From: a virus
Strand: one strand, 5' to 3'
Length of the DNA: 29,510 nucleotides
Virus record (IMG/VR): IMGVR_UViG_3300044535_000424
Span: 1 to 29,510 of that record
Made by a program: the position numbers and the translations under genes. Of this stretch, positions 7,286 to 13,957 are shown piece after piece (the first letter of the stretch is position 1; every line of letters starts with the position of its first letter). The notes under the pieces are model-generated. The model was given only the letters and a program-made list of their open reading frames with translations, was not told the DNA's origin and did no database searches.

Positions 7286-7365
7286 TCTGAAAATTTGATT
7301 GGGTTAATGTTTTTCTCTTGGAGATAGTCAAGAGTTCTTGTTGTAAGTGGTGTTAATTTTTTCAT
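7210..7365 (-). CDS. Candidate small protein, 51 aa, overlapping the DUF3310 gene
   Basis: The frame runs from ATG at 7365 to TAA at 7210. Its first 29 residues (MKKLTPLTTRTLDYLQEKNI and on) lie outside the DUF3310 gene and look like a sensible helical protein; the rest overlaps that gene in another frame. The start is only 7 nt after the -7 box of the promoter at 7373..7404, so it would be read from a nearly leaderless mRNA. It could be a leader peptide or a short independent protein. Less certain than its neighbours. Confidence 0.4.
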   Translation of the reverse strand: MKKLTPLTTRTLDYLQEKNINPIKFSEWLNYIKTENKARYMTTLIQNTIKH

Positions 7366-7372
7366 ATTGATG

Positions 7373-7404
7373 CAAATATAGTATTTTAATTTTACAATTT
7401 CAAA
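7373..7404 (-). promoter_or_regulatory. Bacteroidota-type promoter for the packaging block
   Basis: The minus strand reads TTTG (7404..7401), 20 nt, then TATATTTG (7380..7373), a full match to the consensus. It overlaps the end of the HNH gene and drives the DUF3310, 45-residue, terS and terL genes. Confidence 0.75.
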
Positions 7405-7660
7405 TCTTGCCTATATCCATTCGTAGCTTGTGTATTTTTTTTAGGTCTTCTTTGCAGTCTGTTATATCACCGTATTCAATATGACAAGGTCTACAAAGTG
7501 CCATCAGGTTAAATATATTATCCTTTGATGTTCTTCCACCCATTCCTCTTGCCTCGATGTGATGGATGTCAGTTGCTCTGGCTTCACAGACTTCGCAAGG
7601 AATAAAGTCGGTTGTGTCATAGCCAAAATAATCCATATAAATCTTAGTGTGGTTTTTCAT
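7400..7660 (-). CDS. HNH endonuclease domain protein
   Basis: The 86-residue product has a complete zinc-HNH layout: Cys pair PCEVC (22 and 25), the catalytic DIHHIEARG (His 33-34), an Asn at 48 in DNIFNL, and the second zinc pair LCRPCH (56 and 59). HNH proteins beside terminase genes often assist cos-type packaging; here it lies about 750 nt upstream of terS. A homing or general nuclease role is also possible. I chose ATG at 7660 rather than 7672 because the MKNHTK start gives a normal N-terminus and less overlap with the ParB-like gene. Confidence 0.8.
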   Translation of the reverse strand: MKNHTKIYMDYFGYDTTDFIPCEVCEARATDIHHIEARGMGGRTSKDNIFNLMALCRPCHIEYGDITDCKEDLKKIHKLRMDIGKI

Positions 7661-8189
7661 TGATGTAAGCAAGTATTCGTTCTGATGTTGTTGTATAATC
7701 TATGTAATCCTTATCAAGTTTCTTGATGAACTTCTCAAACTTTTTTAAATCGGTGTTGTTATTAAAACAAATAGTATAATTGAAACTGTCTTCTTTATCC
7801 TCTTGCACCTCTTCCGCATCTTCCACTTCAAATAAGTTAGGATCAAGGTCAAGGCCAAAACCATCAAGCTCACTCAAATCCCATTCATTAGCTAAAGCGT
7901 CAAAATCCCAATCCCCATAGTTAAGATTGTCCTTAATAAGAAACTCCTTTTGTTGCTCAATTGGTAAGTCAACCACCAAAACTTCAGTTTCTTTAAATCC
8001 CAATTCTTTAAGAGCTTTAAGTCTCATATTACCACCAAGCACTTCAAAGTCTTTATTGACTACAATAGGCCTTATATCAAGCATTTGCGGAAACTCCTTA
8101 ATAGACAATAGGAGCTTTTTATATTTCGCCTTGTTGATTACCCTTGGATTGTTGGGGTTGGTTTTCAGTTTCGATACTTGTAATTTCAT
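7644..8189 (-). CDS. ParB/Spo0J N-terminal domain protein
   Basis: This is a 181-residue protein. Residues 1-85 form a ParB-like nuclease/CTPase fold: KLKTNPNNPR, then RPIVVNKDFEVLGGNMRLKALKELG, where GGNMR (52-56) corresponds to the GxxR core of the family. The second half is acidic (LDLDPNLFEVEDAEEVQEDK) and then basic. There is no separate HTH domain, so it is not a full plasmid-type ParB. Phage ParB-like proteins often accompany DNA-modifying enzymes; the cytosine methyltransferase here lies about 3 kb upstream. Exact function unknown. Confidence 0.8.
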   Translation of the reverse strand: MKLQVSKLKTNPNNPRVINKAKYKKLLLSIKEFPQMLDIRPIVVNKDFEVLGGNMRLKALKELGFKETEVLVVDLPIEQQKEFLIKDNLNYGDWDFDALANEWDLSELDGFGLDLDPNLFEVEDAEEVQEDKEDSFNYTICFNNNTDLKKFEKFIKKLDKDYIDYTTTSERILAYINEKPH

Positions 8190-8325
8190 TGTAGTAATTT
8201 TTTAAAAATTCAGCCTCTTCACGATTCATAAATTGACCAACTATAAGACCATCGTGCCAAACACGAAAATATTTTTTTGGATCGGGATTAAGGTCATATA
8301 AATAACTGATGCTAATTGATGCCAT
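8119..8325 (-). CDS. Small protein of unknown function, 68 aa
   Basis: The central part KKYFRVWHDGLIVGQF followed by NREEAEFLKNYYNE resembles a short conserved type of Bacteroidota phage protein. The C-terminal 20 residues are Gln/Asn-rich and lie over the start of the ParB-like gene in another frame (71 nt overlap). The start overlaps the upstream gene by 14 nt. No domain or membrane segment is seen. Function unknown. Confidence 0.65.
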   Translation of the reverse strand: MASISISYLYDLNPDPKKYFRVWHDGLIVGQFMNREEAEFLKNYYNEITSIETENQPQQSKGNQQGEI

Positions 8326-8746
8326 ATTCTTTGTAGATGATTAATAGGTCATTGATCATATCTTGCCAGGCTTTTGGGTTGCAAGTGCAAGGTCTGTAAA
8401 ACTTCCTTGATTGGAATACTCTATTCCATATTGTCGCAATCTCGTCGCCCTCTTGTTTTGTCAAGGTTGTATTGTTTACCTTTTGAAACTCGGTTAAATA
8501 GTTAAACTCATTCTCGGTTAAGCACAAAGGTTGCTTGTAACGGAATAACTTATTAAGCTTCTCTTTACGCTCTTCGCATCCGCAATCCTCACCAGCAATA
8601 AACTTGACTAACTTATCAATCCCAGTCGCTTTGGTTACCTTCGCAATCGTGTCCCCCAAACCTAACGATGGTTGTTCTTGTGTTTCTTGATTCTCGATAT
8701 GCTCGATAATCGTTTTTTGTTTGTTTTTTAAGTTTTTCTTTGGCAT
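8312..8746 (-). CDS. Conserved Cys-containing phage protein, 144 aa
   Basis: The protein begins with a Lys/Gln-rich segment and then shows LGLGDTIAKVTKATGIDKLV, followed by GEDCGCEERKEKLNKLF and a later PCTCNP. The DCGCxxRKxxLNxLF segment and the C-terminal Cys pair suggest a small metal-binding fold and recur in Bacteroidota phages near the sigma-like gene. The first 131 nt overlap the 3' end of the sigma gene in a different frame, an unusually long overlap. Function unknown. Confidence 0.7.
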   Translation of the reverse strand: MPKKNLKNKQKTIIEHIENQETQEQPSLGLGDTIAKVTKATGIDKLVKFIAGEDCGCEERKEKLNKLFRYKQPLCLTENEFNYLTEFQKVNNTTLTKQEGDEIATIWNRVFQSRKFYRPCTCNPKAWQDMINDLLIIYKEYGIN

Positions 8747-9206
8747 TTTTTATAGTATTAAATATTGAATGTACACCTATTCCAGTGCTTTTGGCTATAT
8801 CTCTTAAGCTGCAACCATTTACAAAGTACAATTCAAGGAGCATTTGTTCATATTCTCCGAATCCTTGTATAATTCGTTTAAGTTTATGAATTAAAACCTG
8901 ATATTTTTGCTCTTGATCATCAACTGGCTCAAGCTCGTATTCAAAATTGGTGAAATCCGCCCCGTACTCCTTGCGTTTGTGGAAGTCGTAGTATAGGTTC
9001 TGAATGACTTTAAAAACATAAACAGTATTGATACCTCCAGAATAGTTGACTAACTTCTCAAGGTTGCCTTCTTTAATTTGTAATTCGCCTATTTTTAAGT
9101 ACATCTGTTGCACAATTTCCTTTGCCGTCGCTGAATCCGCCCCTAAATAGTTCGCTATTTTAAGCCATTCTTTGTGCTTATTGGCAAAGTCTTGAAGCGT
9201 TAACAT
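8616..9206 (-). CDS. ECF-like RNA polymerase sigma factor
   Basis: This 196-residue protein has two helical domains. Residues 10-75 resemble sigma region 2 (WLKIANYLGADSATAKEIVQ, then QMYLKIG, like the VQExxL core). Residues 118-160 are a region 4 helix-turn-helix (LELYFVNGCSLRDIAKSTG, then VHSIFNTIKNAKEKL). No region 1.1 or 3 is present, which is the ECF layout. It probably redirects host RNA polymerase. The window contains five matching candidate promoters (GTAACAA-N13/14-GTT or GTA), mostly before structural genes, which is what an ECF-type factor would use. The final 36 residues overlap the next gene and may be dispensable. Confidence 0.75.
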   Translation of the reverse strand: MLTLQDFANKHKEWLKIANYLGADSATAKEIVQQMYLKIGELQIKEGNLEKLVNYSGGINTVYVFKVIQNLYYDFHKRKEYGADFTNFEYELEPVDDQEQKYQVLIHKLKRIIQGFGEYEQMLLELYFVNGCSLRDIAKSTGIGVHSIFNTIKNAKEKLKKQTKNDYRAYRESRNTRTTIVRFGGHDCEGNQSDWD

Positions 9207-9547
9207 AGGTATTCTTTTATTTTGGCCTCAAAGTCTTCAAATGAATAGCAAACAATGTACTTAAATCCGTTATCCTCGACATCCTTTTGCCATTCCTTTT
9301 GAGTATCTGTCTGTTTATTTGGCTTGATTTTCATTTCAATGCACAAACCGTGATAGTTTTCTGTTGGTTTTAATAGGACTAAATCAGCCACCCCAGACAA
9401 AACACCCTCGGCTTTTAATATTTTAGCAGTTATTAAAGACCTACGACCACCATTAGGCACTGCAAAAAGCAATCGTGCAAGTTTAGGGTAGTTAAACCTA
9501 AACCACTTGACGCACATTATCTGCAATTTGCTTTCCTCGTGTTTCAT
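9200..9547 (-). CDS. VRR-NUC nuclease
   Basis: The 115-residue product starts at ATG 9547, chosen because it makes an ATGA overlap with the upstream 34-residue gene; an ATG 18 nt earlier also exists. It shows the small VRR-NUC layout: an N-terminal Glu in MKHEESKLQ, the basic FAVPNGG loop, GVADLVLL with its Asp at about 55, the EMK catalytic pair (71-73), and QKEWQ (83-87). Such nucleases act on branched or flapped DNA and are common in phage replication modules. The stop overlaps the sigma factor start by 7 nt. Confidence 0.85.
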   Translation of the reverse strand: MKHEESKLQIMCVKWFRFNYPKLARLLFAVPNGGRRSLITAKILKAEGVLSGVADLVLLKPTENYHGLCIEMKIKPNKQTDTQKEWQKDVEDNGFKYIVCYSFEDFEAKIKEYLC

Positions 9548-9648
9548 AAACTTGCCCAAACACAAAGTGCGAGTAACCCAAGAATTCCAAGTATAAAAAA
9601 TATGATGGCTTGTATTAATTGATATTTTTGGTCTTCTTCGTTATACAT
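9544..9648 (-). CDS. Very small membrane peptide, 34 aa
   Basis: The frame runs from ATG at 9648 to TGA at 9544. A polar start (MYNEEDQKYQ) is followed by about 22 hydrophobic residues (LIQAIIFFILGILGLLALC), so a single membrane pass is likely. The start overlaps the end of the upstream gene by 8 nt and the stop overlaps the VRR-NUC start as ATGA. Too short for a domain call; function unknown. Confidence 0.6.
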   Translation of the reverse strand: MYNEEDQKYQLIQAIIFFILGILGLLALCVWASL

Positions 9649-9925
9649 AGCCTAATTCTTTTTTGCGTTTGTCTTGTGCTGATGTTTGTCTATTCATCCA
9701 ATTAGCCCCCCTTAAGTCAGGCCTCATTTGTTGAAGTTGCCTTCTTGCTCGGCTTACTGATTCAAAAGACGGAATGGTTTTGTTCTTCATTGCCTTGAGT
9801 AATTCAAGTGCAGTGATGTTCTGGGCATCGTAAAGCTTTAAGATTTGATTATAAAGGTAATAATCACAGTCCCTTGTGTGTTTTTGATACATCAAAATGT
9901 CCTCTATTGTTTCGTTTATTTTCAT
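9641..9925 (-). CDS. Phage protein of unknown function, 94 aa
   Basis: The product has 94 residues. The segment FESVSRARRQLQQMRPDLRG, followed by ANWMNRQ, resembles a small family often found next to phage nuclease or recombination genes, probably nucleic-acid binding because of its Arg-rich helix. It is the first gene after the weak promoter at 9934..9964 and starts about 8 nt after the -7 box. Function not established. Confidence 0.7.
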   Translation of the reverse strand: MKINETIEDILMYQKHTRDCDYYLYNQILKLYDAQNITALELLKAMKNKTIPSFESVSRARRQLQQMRPDLRGANWMNRQTSAQDKRKKELGYV

Positions 9926-9933
9926 ATCTGAAA

Positions 9934-9964
9934 CAAATGTACATTTAAAATTTTAAATTTAAAA
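9934..9964 (-). promoter_or_regulatory. Weak Bacteroidota-type promoter
   Basis: A good -7 box TACATTTG is at 9941..9934. The matching -33 position (9964..9961) is TTTT rather than TTTG. It would serve 9641..9925 and the sigma factor transcript. Confidence 0.5.
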
Positions 9965-9990
9965 AGGGTTACTTAAAAAATATTCACAAT

Positions 9991-10233
9991 TTATGTGATT
10001 CTGTAGTGTTTAAAGTACATTACCTTAAATTCCTCATAAGATAGCATCGAAATAAACTCCATCCCTCCAGAATAAATGCTTGTGTACTCTAATCCATCGT
10101 AGTCAATATACTTGCCAAAGGAATCTATATGAATGAACAGTCGTGGAGCAATATCACATTCCGACATAACATATCCCTCATCCTCGTTTTCAAGTTGGGC
10201 ATCGGTTAGCTGAAATATGTCAAGCTCAAGCAT
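9991..10233 (-). CDS. Small acidic protein of unknown function, 80 aa
   Basis: An acidic 80-residue protein with many Asp, Glu and Tyr residues. Its ATG overlaps the last bases of the phosphoesterase gene, so the two are co-transcribed. A DNA-mimic or regulatory role is conceivable given the charge, but nothing specific is recognised. Confidence 0.6.
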   Translation of the reverse strand: MLELDIFQLTDAQLENEDEGYVMSECDIAPRLFIHIDSFGKYIDYDGLEYTSIYSGGMEFISMLSYEEFKVMYFKHYRIT

Positions 10234-11228
10234 TAGTAAATTTCTTTAGTAAAGTAATCAATACGCTTGTTATGCACTCGGTAGTTGCCGTTTTCTTTAA
10301 TCTCAATCATTGCAAATCCCTGGTTGTGTTTTGTGTTAAACGGATCATAATCGGGGGCAAGTTCGCATAAGCATCCAGTTGAATAGGTCGTTGATAGTTC
10401 GTGGTTTAGTATGCTTTCTGAGTGTTCAGATGTGGTATGGCAATGGCCAATTAACATTGATGACTTAATACGGTTATAAACGCCTCTTGCTGGGTTCACT
10501 GGGCTAAAGAATCCCTTTACTATCATATGGCCGTGCGTCATTGGAAGCTTACCAGCCATCAAGATTACATTTTGATCGTGCCAAATGATATTCTTTTCTC
10601 TTAATTTAAGTCTTGAAGATAGTGTGTAATATTCATCGTGAAACAATGCTGGAGCTTTTTTCATTAAGTAACGCTTATACCAGTTGTCGTGGTTGCCTTC
10701 AATCCAGTGAATAGGGCATTTGAAACGGTCATTAAGCATATCCAAAAATTCAGACACCATTTCAAACCATTGGCGAATCTCGGAGTACAATGGAGGCGGT
10801 GCATCGTGGCTTGTAAATGGCTCGTTATCTAAAATATCCCCACCTAAAACAATGCAGTCAATATTATTATCTAAACCAAACTGCAAAGCAGCCGTTAAAG
10901 CTTCATTGTCTTGGTTTGGGAAGTGTATATCCGAAAGCCAAAGCACTCTTGTCGCACCTTCAATCTTTACAAACTTGCGGACATTGGCCCTTGATTCTGG
11001 CAAACCAAATGGGTTCTCCCTTGATTGAATCCTTTCTGTTTTAATCGGGTTTTTAAGCTTTGACCATCTCCCAGAATGTTGGCTTAAGATTGTCCGAGCT
11101 GCACTATAATTTGTAAATAGTGTTGGATAGTGCTCCATAAGTAACTGTGCTAAAGTCCTTATGGATGATTGAGGATATTTAGCCAAATACTCTCTGACTA
11201 TTAACCCTTTTTTGCTGATTTGCCCCAT
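10233..11228 (-). CDS. Calcineurin-like metallophosphoesterase with N-terminal HTH-like region
   Basis: This 331-residue protein carries the full metallophosphoesterase set: LSDIHFP (Asp100, His102), GGDILDN (129-135), GNHD (178-181), MTHGH and GHCHT. Such enzymes hydrolyse phosphodiesters or phosphomonoesters with two metal ions. Residues 1-60 precede the catalytic domain and look like a helical HTH-type domain (VREYLAKYPQSSIRTLAQLL, then SAARTILSQHSGRW). That arrangement suggests a DNA- or RNA-directed phosphoesterase, but the substrate is unknown. A GTAACAA-type promoter candidate precedes it (11238..11261). Confidence 0.85.
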   Translation of the reverse strand: MGQISKKGLIVREYLAKYPQSSIRTLAQLLMEHYPTLFTNYSAARTILSQHSGRWSKLKNPIKTERIQSRENPFGLPESRANVRKFVKIEGATRVLWLSDIHFPNQDNEALTAALQFGLDNNIDCIVLGGDILDNEPFTSHDAPPPLYSEIRQWFEMVSEFLDMLNDRFKCPIHWIEGNHDNWYKRYLMKKAPALFHDEYYTLSSRLKLREKNIIWHDQNVILMAGKLPMTHGHMIVKGFFSPVNPARGVYNRIKSSMLIGHCHTTSEHSESILNHELSTTYSTGCLCELAPDYDPFNTKHNQGFAMIEIKENGNYRVHNKRIDYFTKEIY

Positions 11229-11237
11229 TAAACATAG

Positions 11238-11261
11238 AACGCATCTTTACGATTTTGTTAC
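11238..11261 (-). promoter_or_regulatory. Candidate phage-type promoter (GTAACAA ... GTTCTATG) for the phosphoesterase
   Basis: The minus strand reads GTAACAA at 11261, 14 nt, then GTTCTATG. The first G is 33 nt before the ATG, as in the other four copies. It overlaps the methyltransferase stop codon. Confidence 0.4.
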
Positions 11262-12244
11262 TTTATGTAACTAAATATGTGAGCTATTACATCAACTGTC
11301 CATCCATTGCCAAGCATCTTATATCGTTGAGAATCAGAAACATAAGCCGTATATCCATCTTTAACAGTTTGAAGCCTTTCACATTCTGTTGGAGTTAATT
11401 TTCTAATATTATCGTTATATTCAATAGCATTTGTATGCCCAGTATCTAAACAATATGTTTTGCCATCATCTCTTGTTAAATGACCAGTTCCACCTTTCCC
11501 AGATGTGCTTGATCGTGGCATCATATTATGTACAATTATATCTGAATCAGAATTGCTTAAACTTTTAAAATGATTTGTTTTAATTGTATTTAAATAGTAC
11601 TTGTCATCAACTTCAGTTTCCAAAACATCCTTCAAAAGTATCCCTTTGTCTTTAGGTTGTTCAATTATGCTTTGTAAATCTCCAAACAATCCGCCAGGTA
11701 TCATTCCTATATTTGTCCAATAAAGCCTTTGTCTATTTTGAGCAGATACCAAACTTGAGTTTATCATAATAGGATTAACGCCTATTGCTTTGCTTAAAAC
11801 CTTCTCCCATTTTTCACCCATCATTACATTCTCAAGTAAAAATAGTACATTAGGATTTTTCTCTCTTAACTCACCAAGTAATCGCATATACTCCCAAAAC
11901 AAATACGACTGACCTTCAAACTCAAATCCTTCAGCTTTTAATTGCAAATAGTGATCAAGTGTCAAGATTTCTTGTTCATCTTTGGTCGACATACCCTTAC
12001 GCTTACCTGCAAATGAGAATGATTGGCAAGGAGAACCACCAATTAACAAATCAATCTTTGGTAAAGCTCTTCCATCAACATTTACAACCGAACCTAATTG
12101 TACTGTATTTGGATAGTTTGCCATAGTAACTTGAATCGCAAACTTATCAATCTCGGATGCAAAATATTCATCCACTTTAATTCCTTGTCGTTCCAAAGCT
12201 TGTTGGCCACAAGACATTCCGTCAAATAAACTTAATACTTTCAT
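11258..12244 (-). CDS. C5 cytosine DNA methyltransferase
   Basis: Ordered motifs are all present in the 328-residue protein: motif I VLSLFDGMSCGQQAL (3-17), motif IV GGSPCQSFSF with nucleophile Cys73, motif VI LLENV (about 137-140), motif VIII QNRQRLYW (169-176), motif IX RKLTPTECERLQ and motif X GNGWTVDVIAHI. The target-recognition part between VIII and IX is about 100 residues. ATG at 12244 is preferred because it overlaps the upstream stop as ATGA. No partner restriction gene is visible, so this is a solitary methyltransferase, probably protecting phage DNA from host restriction. The recognised site cannot be read from sequence. Confidence 0.93.
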   Translation of the reverse strand: MKVLSLFDGMSCGQQALERQGIKVDEYFASEIDKFAIQVTMANYPNTVQLGSVVNVDGRALPKIDLLIGGSPCQSFSFAGKRKGMSTKDEQEILTLDHYLQLKAEGFEFEGQSYLFWEYMRLLGELREKNPNVLFLLENVMMGEKWEKVLSKAIGVNPIMINSSLVSAQNRQRLYWTNIGMIPGGLFGDLQSIIEQPKDKGILLKDVLETEVDDKYYLNTIKTNHFKSLSNSDSDIIVHNMMPRSSTSGKGGTGHLTRDDGKTYCLDTGHTNAIEYNDNIRKLTPTECERLQTVKDGYTAYVSDSQRYKMLGNGWTVDVIAHIFSYIK

Positions 12245-12426
12245 TTTGGTAAACAATCAAATCCTAAACTTTTAATAACTTCAACTTTTAATACTTTCAC
12301 TGGTTCTTTAAAGTATCTTTTGCGAGTGAAATACCCATCAGTGTGTTTATACACGACATCTTTAACCCACTTTGGCCCTTTGTCCGTTTGGACAAGTAAA
12401 TTAGCTCTGAATATTTCTGTTGGCAT
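12241..12426 (-). CDS. Small basic protein of unknown function, 61 aa
   Basis: I start this at ATG 12426 (MPTEIFRANLLVQTDKGPKW) because the upstream 11 residues of the longer frame are hydrophobic and lie inside the preceding gene. The 61-residue product is Lys-rich and beta-like. It overlaps the preceding gene by 26 nt and couples to the methyltransferase by ATGA. Function unknown. Confidence 0.6.
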   Translation of the reverse strand: MPTEIFRANLLVQTDKGPKWVKDVVYKHTDGYFTRKRYFKEPVKVLKVEVIKSLGFDCLPK

Positions 12427-13078
12427 AACAAGTTCTATAATGAAGACAAACACAAGCAAACATTCTCCAATTGATATTTGGCAAGGAGAAGTTATTTATA
12501 AATGTCATAAATGGGTTATTTTTCGTTTGGTCTCTTTTGTATTTATCTTCCAAAGCCAGTTTTAATTCACTGATCATAATTTCAAGTACAAACTCTGGGT
12601 ATTGCATATCATCAAAAGTCCTTATAAACTCATATTTTGAACTAAAGAACATTGGAAACGAATCAAACTTTTTGGATTCCTCGTACTCATACCAAACCTT
12701 CCGCATATCTTCATAGCCTTGGCGTTCCTCTTCAGGTGTAAGCTTCACAAAGTTTTCAGTCTTTTTAACTTGTGGCTTTTGGATATCAATTTCACCGAGC
12801 AATCCACTATTGATTGCCTTATAAATTACTGTTGCCACAAATTGAGCGTTTAAGCGTTCTGGCTTCTTTACATCAATTATTCCCATAATCCATTTGTCCA
12901 TTGAATCCTTAATGACATTGATATTGTATTTGCCATAGTTTTGTTTGATAAACTCAACAATCTCGGCTGGATACTTCGGAATGTCAAGGTCGGCTAACAT
13001 ACAAACATTCTCGAGGATCTTGCCAATTTCTTTATTTTGTGCGTCTTTTATATACATAGTTTTCAAATTTAATCCCAT
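12401..13078 (-). CDS. Replication-associated protein of unknown type, 225 aa
   Basis: This mostly helical 225-residue protein follows the replication initiator gene with a 10-nt overlap. Segments such as ILENVCMLADLDIPKYPAEI and FIKQNYGKYNINVIKDSMD resemble the N-terminal helical domain of a protein type that follows initiators in Bacteroidota phages, possibly a helicase loader or other replisome adaptor. No Walker A motif is present, so it is not an AAA+ DnaC. The role is inferred from position. Confidence 0.65.
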   Translation of the reverse strand: MGLNLKTMYIKDAQNKEIGKILENVCMLADLDIPKYPAEIVEFIKQNYGKYNINVIKDSMDKWIMGIIDVKKPERLNAQFVATVIYKAINSGLLGEIDIQKPQVKKTENFVKLTPEEERQGYEDMRKVWYEYEESKKFDSFPMFFSSKYEFIRTFDDMQYPEFVLEIMISELKLALEDKYKRDQTKNNPFMTFINNFSLPNINWRMFACVCLHYRTCYANRNIQS

Positions 13079-13779
13079 TTAATGATTTTTTCTTCCTTTA
13101 CTTTTATTTCATCTTCCCAACGCTCTTGGTTAAGGTATGTGAGTGGATGTGGTGGCGTATAACTTGCAAATGGTTTGTAAGCCAAAAAGCTCGGGAGCGT
13201 CGCCGAAATTTTCGCCCTCTGTGATTCCGTTAGTTTTTTGTATTTAGATTCACATCCTTTTTTGTTATTCTTATTAGGATATAAATTCCAAAAAGATTCA
13301 AAAGAAAAACAAGTATTTATATTATTATCCTTATTATTATTTACTCTATTATTATCTATATTATTATTGGGTGCAATTTTTTCACCATTAGAGTGCAAAT
13401 TTTTCACCCCTTGAGATGCAATATTTTCATCCTCTTGGTGCAAATTTTTCACTGTTGGTACGCTTACAATTTTAGTCTCATTATTAGCGATTGCCCATTC
13501 AGATTTGTTCTGAATCATTTTGCAATAAACCTCAGATGCTCTTAAAAATTTGGTTTTCTCATCCCTGATTACTAACCCTTTAAGTTCTAAAGCATTTATG
13601 ATATAAATTATGTTTCGTTTACTCAAGTCTAAATCATCGGCCATTCTTTGACGGCTTATGATTGCCCATCCACCATACTTAATGTTGTTTGATAAATGAT
13701 AAATTGAATCCAGAACGGCGTACTCGTTCATTGATAAGCATAAAGCTTTCCTAATTGGGTGTATTATTGTAGTATACAT
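13069..13779 (-). CDS. Winged-helix replication initiator / replisome organiser
   Basis: The 236-residue protein has an N-terminal winged helix (about 15-75: NEYAVLDSIYHLSNN, RQRMADDLDLSKRNIIYIIN, ALELKGLVIRDE). A polar linker with an Asn-rich stretch follows, and then a C-terminal section FESFWNLYPNKNNKKGCESK typical of phage replication proteins (FWxxYPxK). Such proteins bind the origin and recruit the helicase. ATG 13779 is preferred to 13794 because it follows the T-tract of the leader hairpin and lies outside it. The gene has its own promoter and a structured leader of about 95 nt. Confidence 0.75.
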   Translation of the reverse strand: MYTTIIHPIRKALCLSMNEYAVLDSIYHLSNNIKYGGWAIISRQRMADDLDLSKRNIIYIINALELKGLVIRDEKTKFLRASEVYCKMIQNKSEWAIANNETKIVSVPTVKNLHQEDENIASQGVKNLHSNGEKIAPNNNIDNNRVNNNKDNNINTCFSFESFWNLYPNKNNKKGCESKYKKLTESQRAKISATLPSFLAYKPFASYTPPHPLTYLNQERWEDEIKVKEEKIIKWD

Positions 13780-13833
13780 AAATAAAAACCCCACTCAAAA
13801 TTGAATAGGTCAAGTATCCAAAATTGAATGGGG
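13780..13833 (-). terminator. Leader hairpin plus T-tract directly before the initiator ATG (possible attenuator)
   Basis: In the minus-strand RNA CCCCATTCAA (13833..13824) can pair with TTGAGTGGGG (13798..13789), ten pairs including one G-U. A 25-nt loop lies between. TTTTTATTT and then the ATG follow at once. The position between promoter and gene suggests attenuation or control of translation rather than plain termination. Confidence 0.55.
13796..13829. repeat. Two 11-bp direct repeats in the initiator leader
   Basis: CAAAATTGAAT occurs at 13796..13806 and 13819..13829, 23 bp apart (about two helical turns). This is suitable for an operator, though the copies also form part of the leader hairpin. 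Confidence 0.5.
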
Positions 13834-13879
13834 CAGTATTTTTAAAAATTAAGTTCATCATTCTTGACCAATGATATTG

Positions 13880-13910
13880 CAAATATAAAGTTTGTTTTGT
13901 AATTTCCAAA
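13880..13910 (-). promoter_or_regulatory. Bacteroidota-type promoter for the replication block
   Basis: The minus strand reads TTTG (13910..13907), 19 nt, TATATTTG (13887..13880), a full consensus match. Transcription should start near 13873, leaving a leader of about 95 nt before 13779. Confidence 0.8.
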
Positions 13911-13917
13911 TATTAAT

Positions 13918-13940
13918 AGTATTTTCGCAATACTTTTTTC
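13918..13940. repeat. Inverted repeat directly upstream of the replication promoter
   Basis: AGTATT, five bases, AATACT. On the plus strand it is followed by a T run, so it could be a plus-strand terminator; as DNA it could be an operator just upstream of the -33 box. Confidence 0.4.
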
Positions 13941-13957
13941 ATATCTGACGGGATTAG

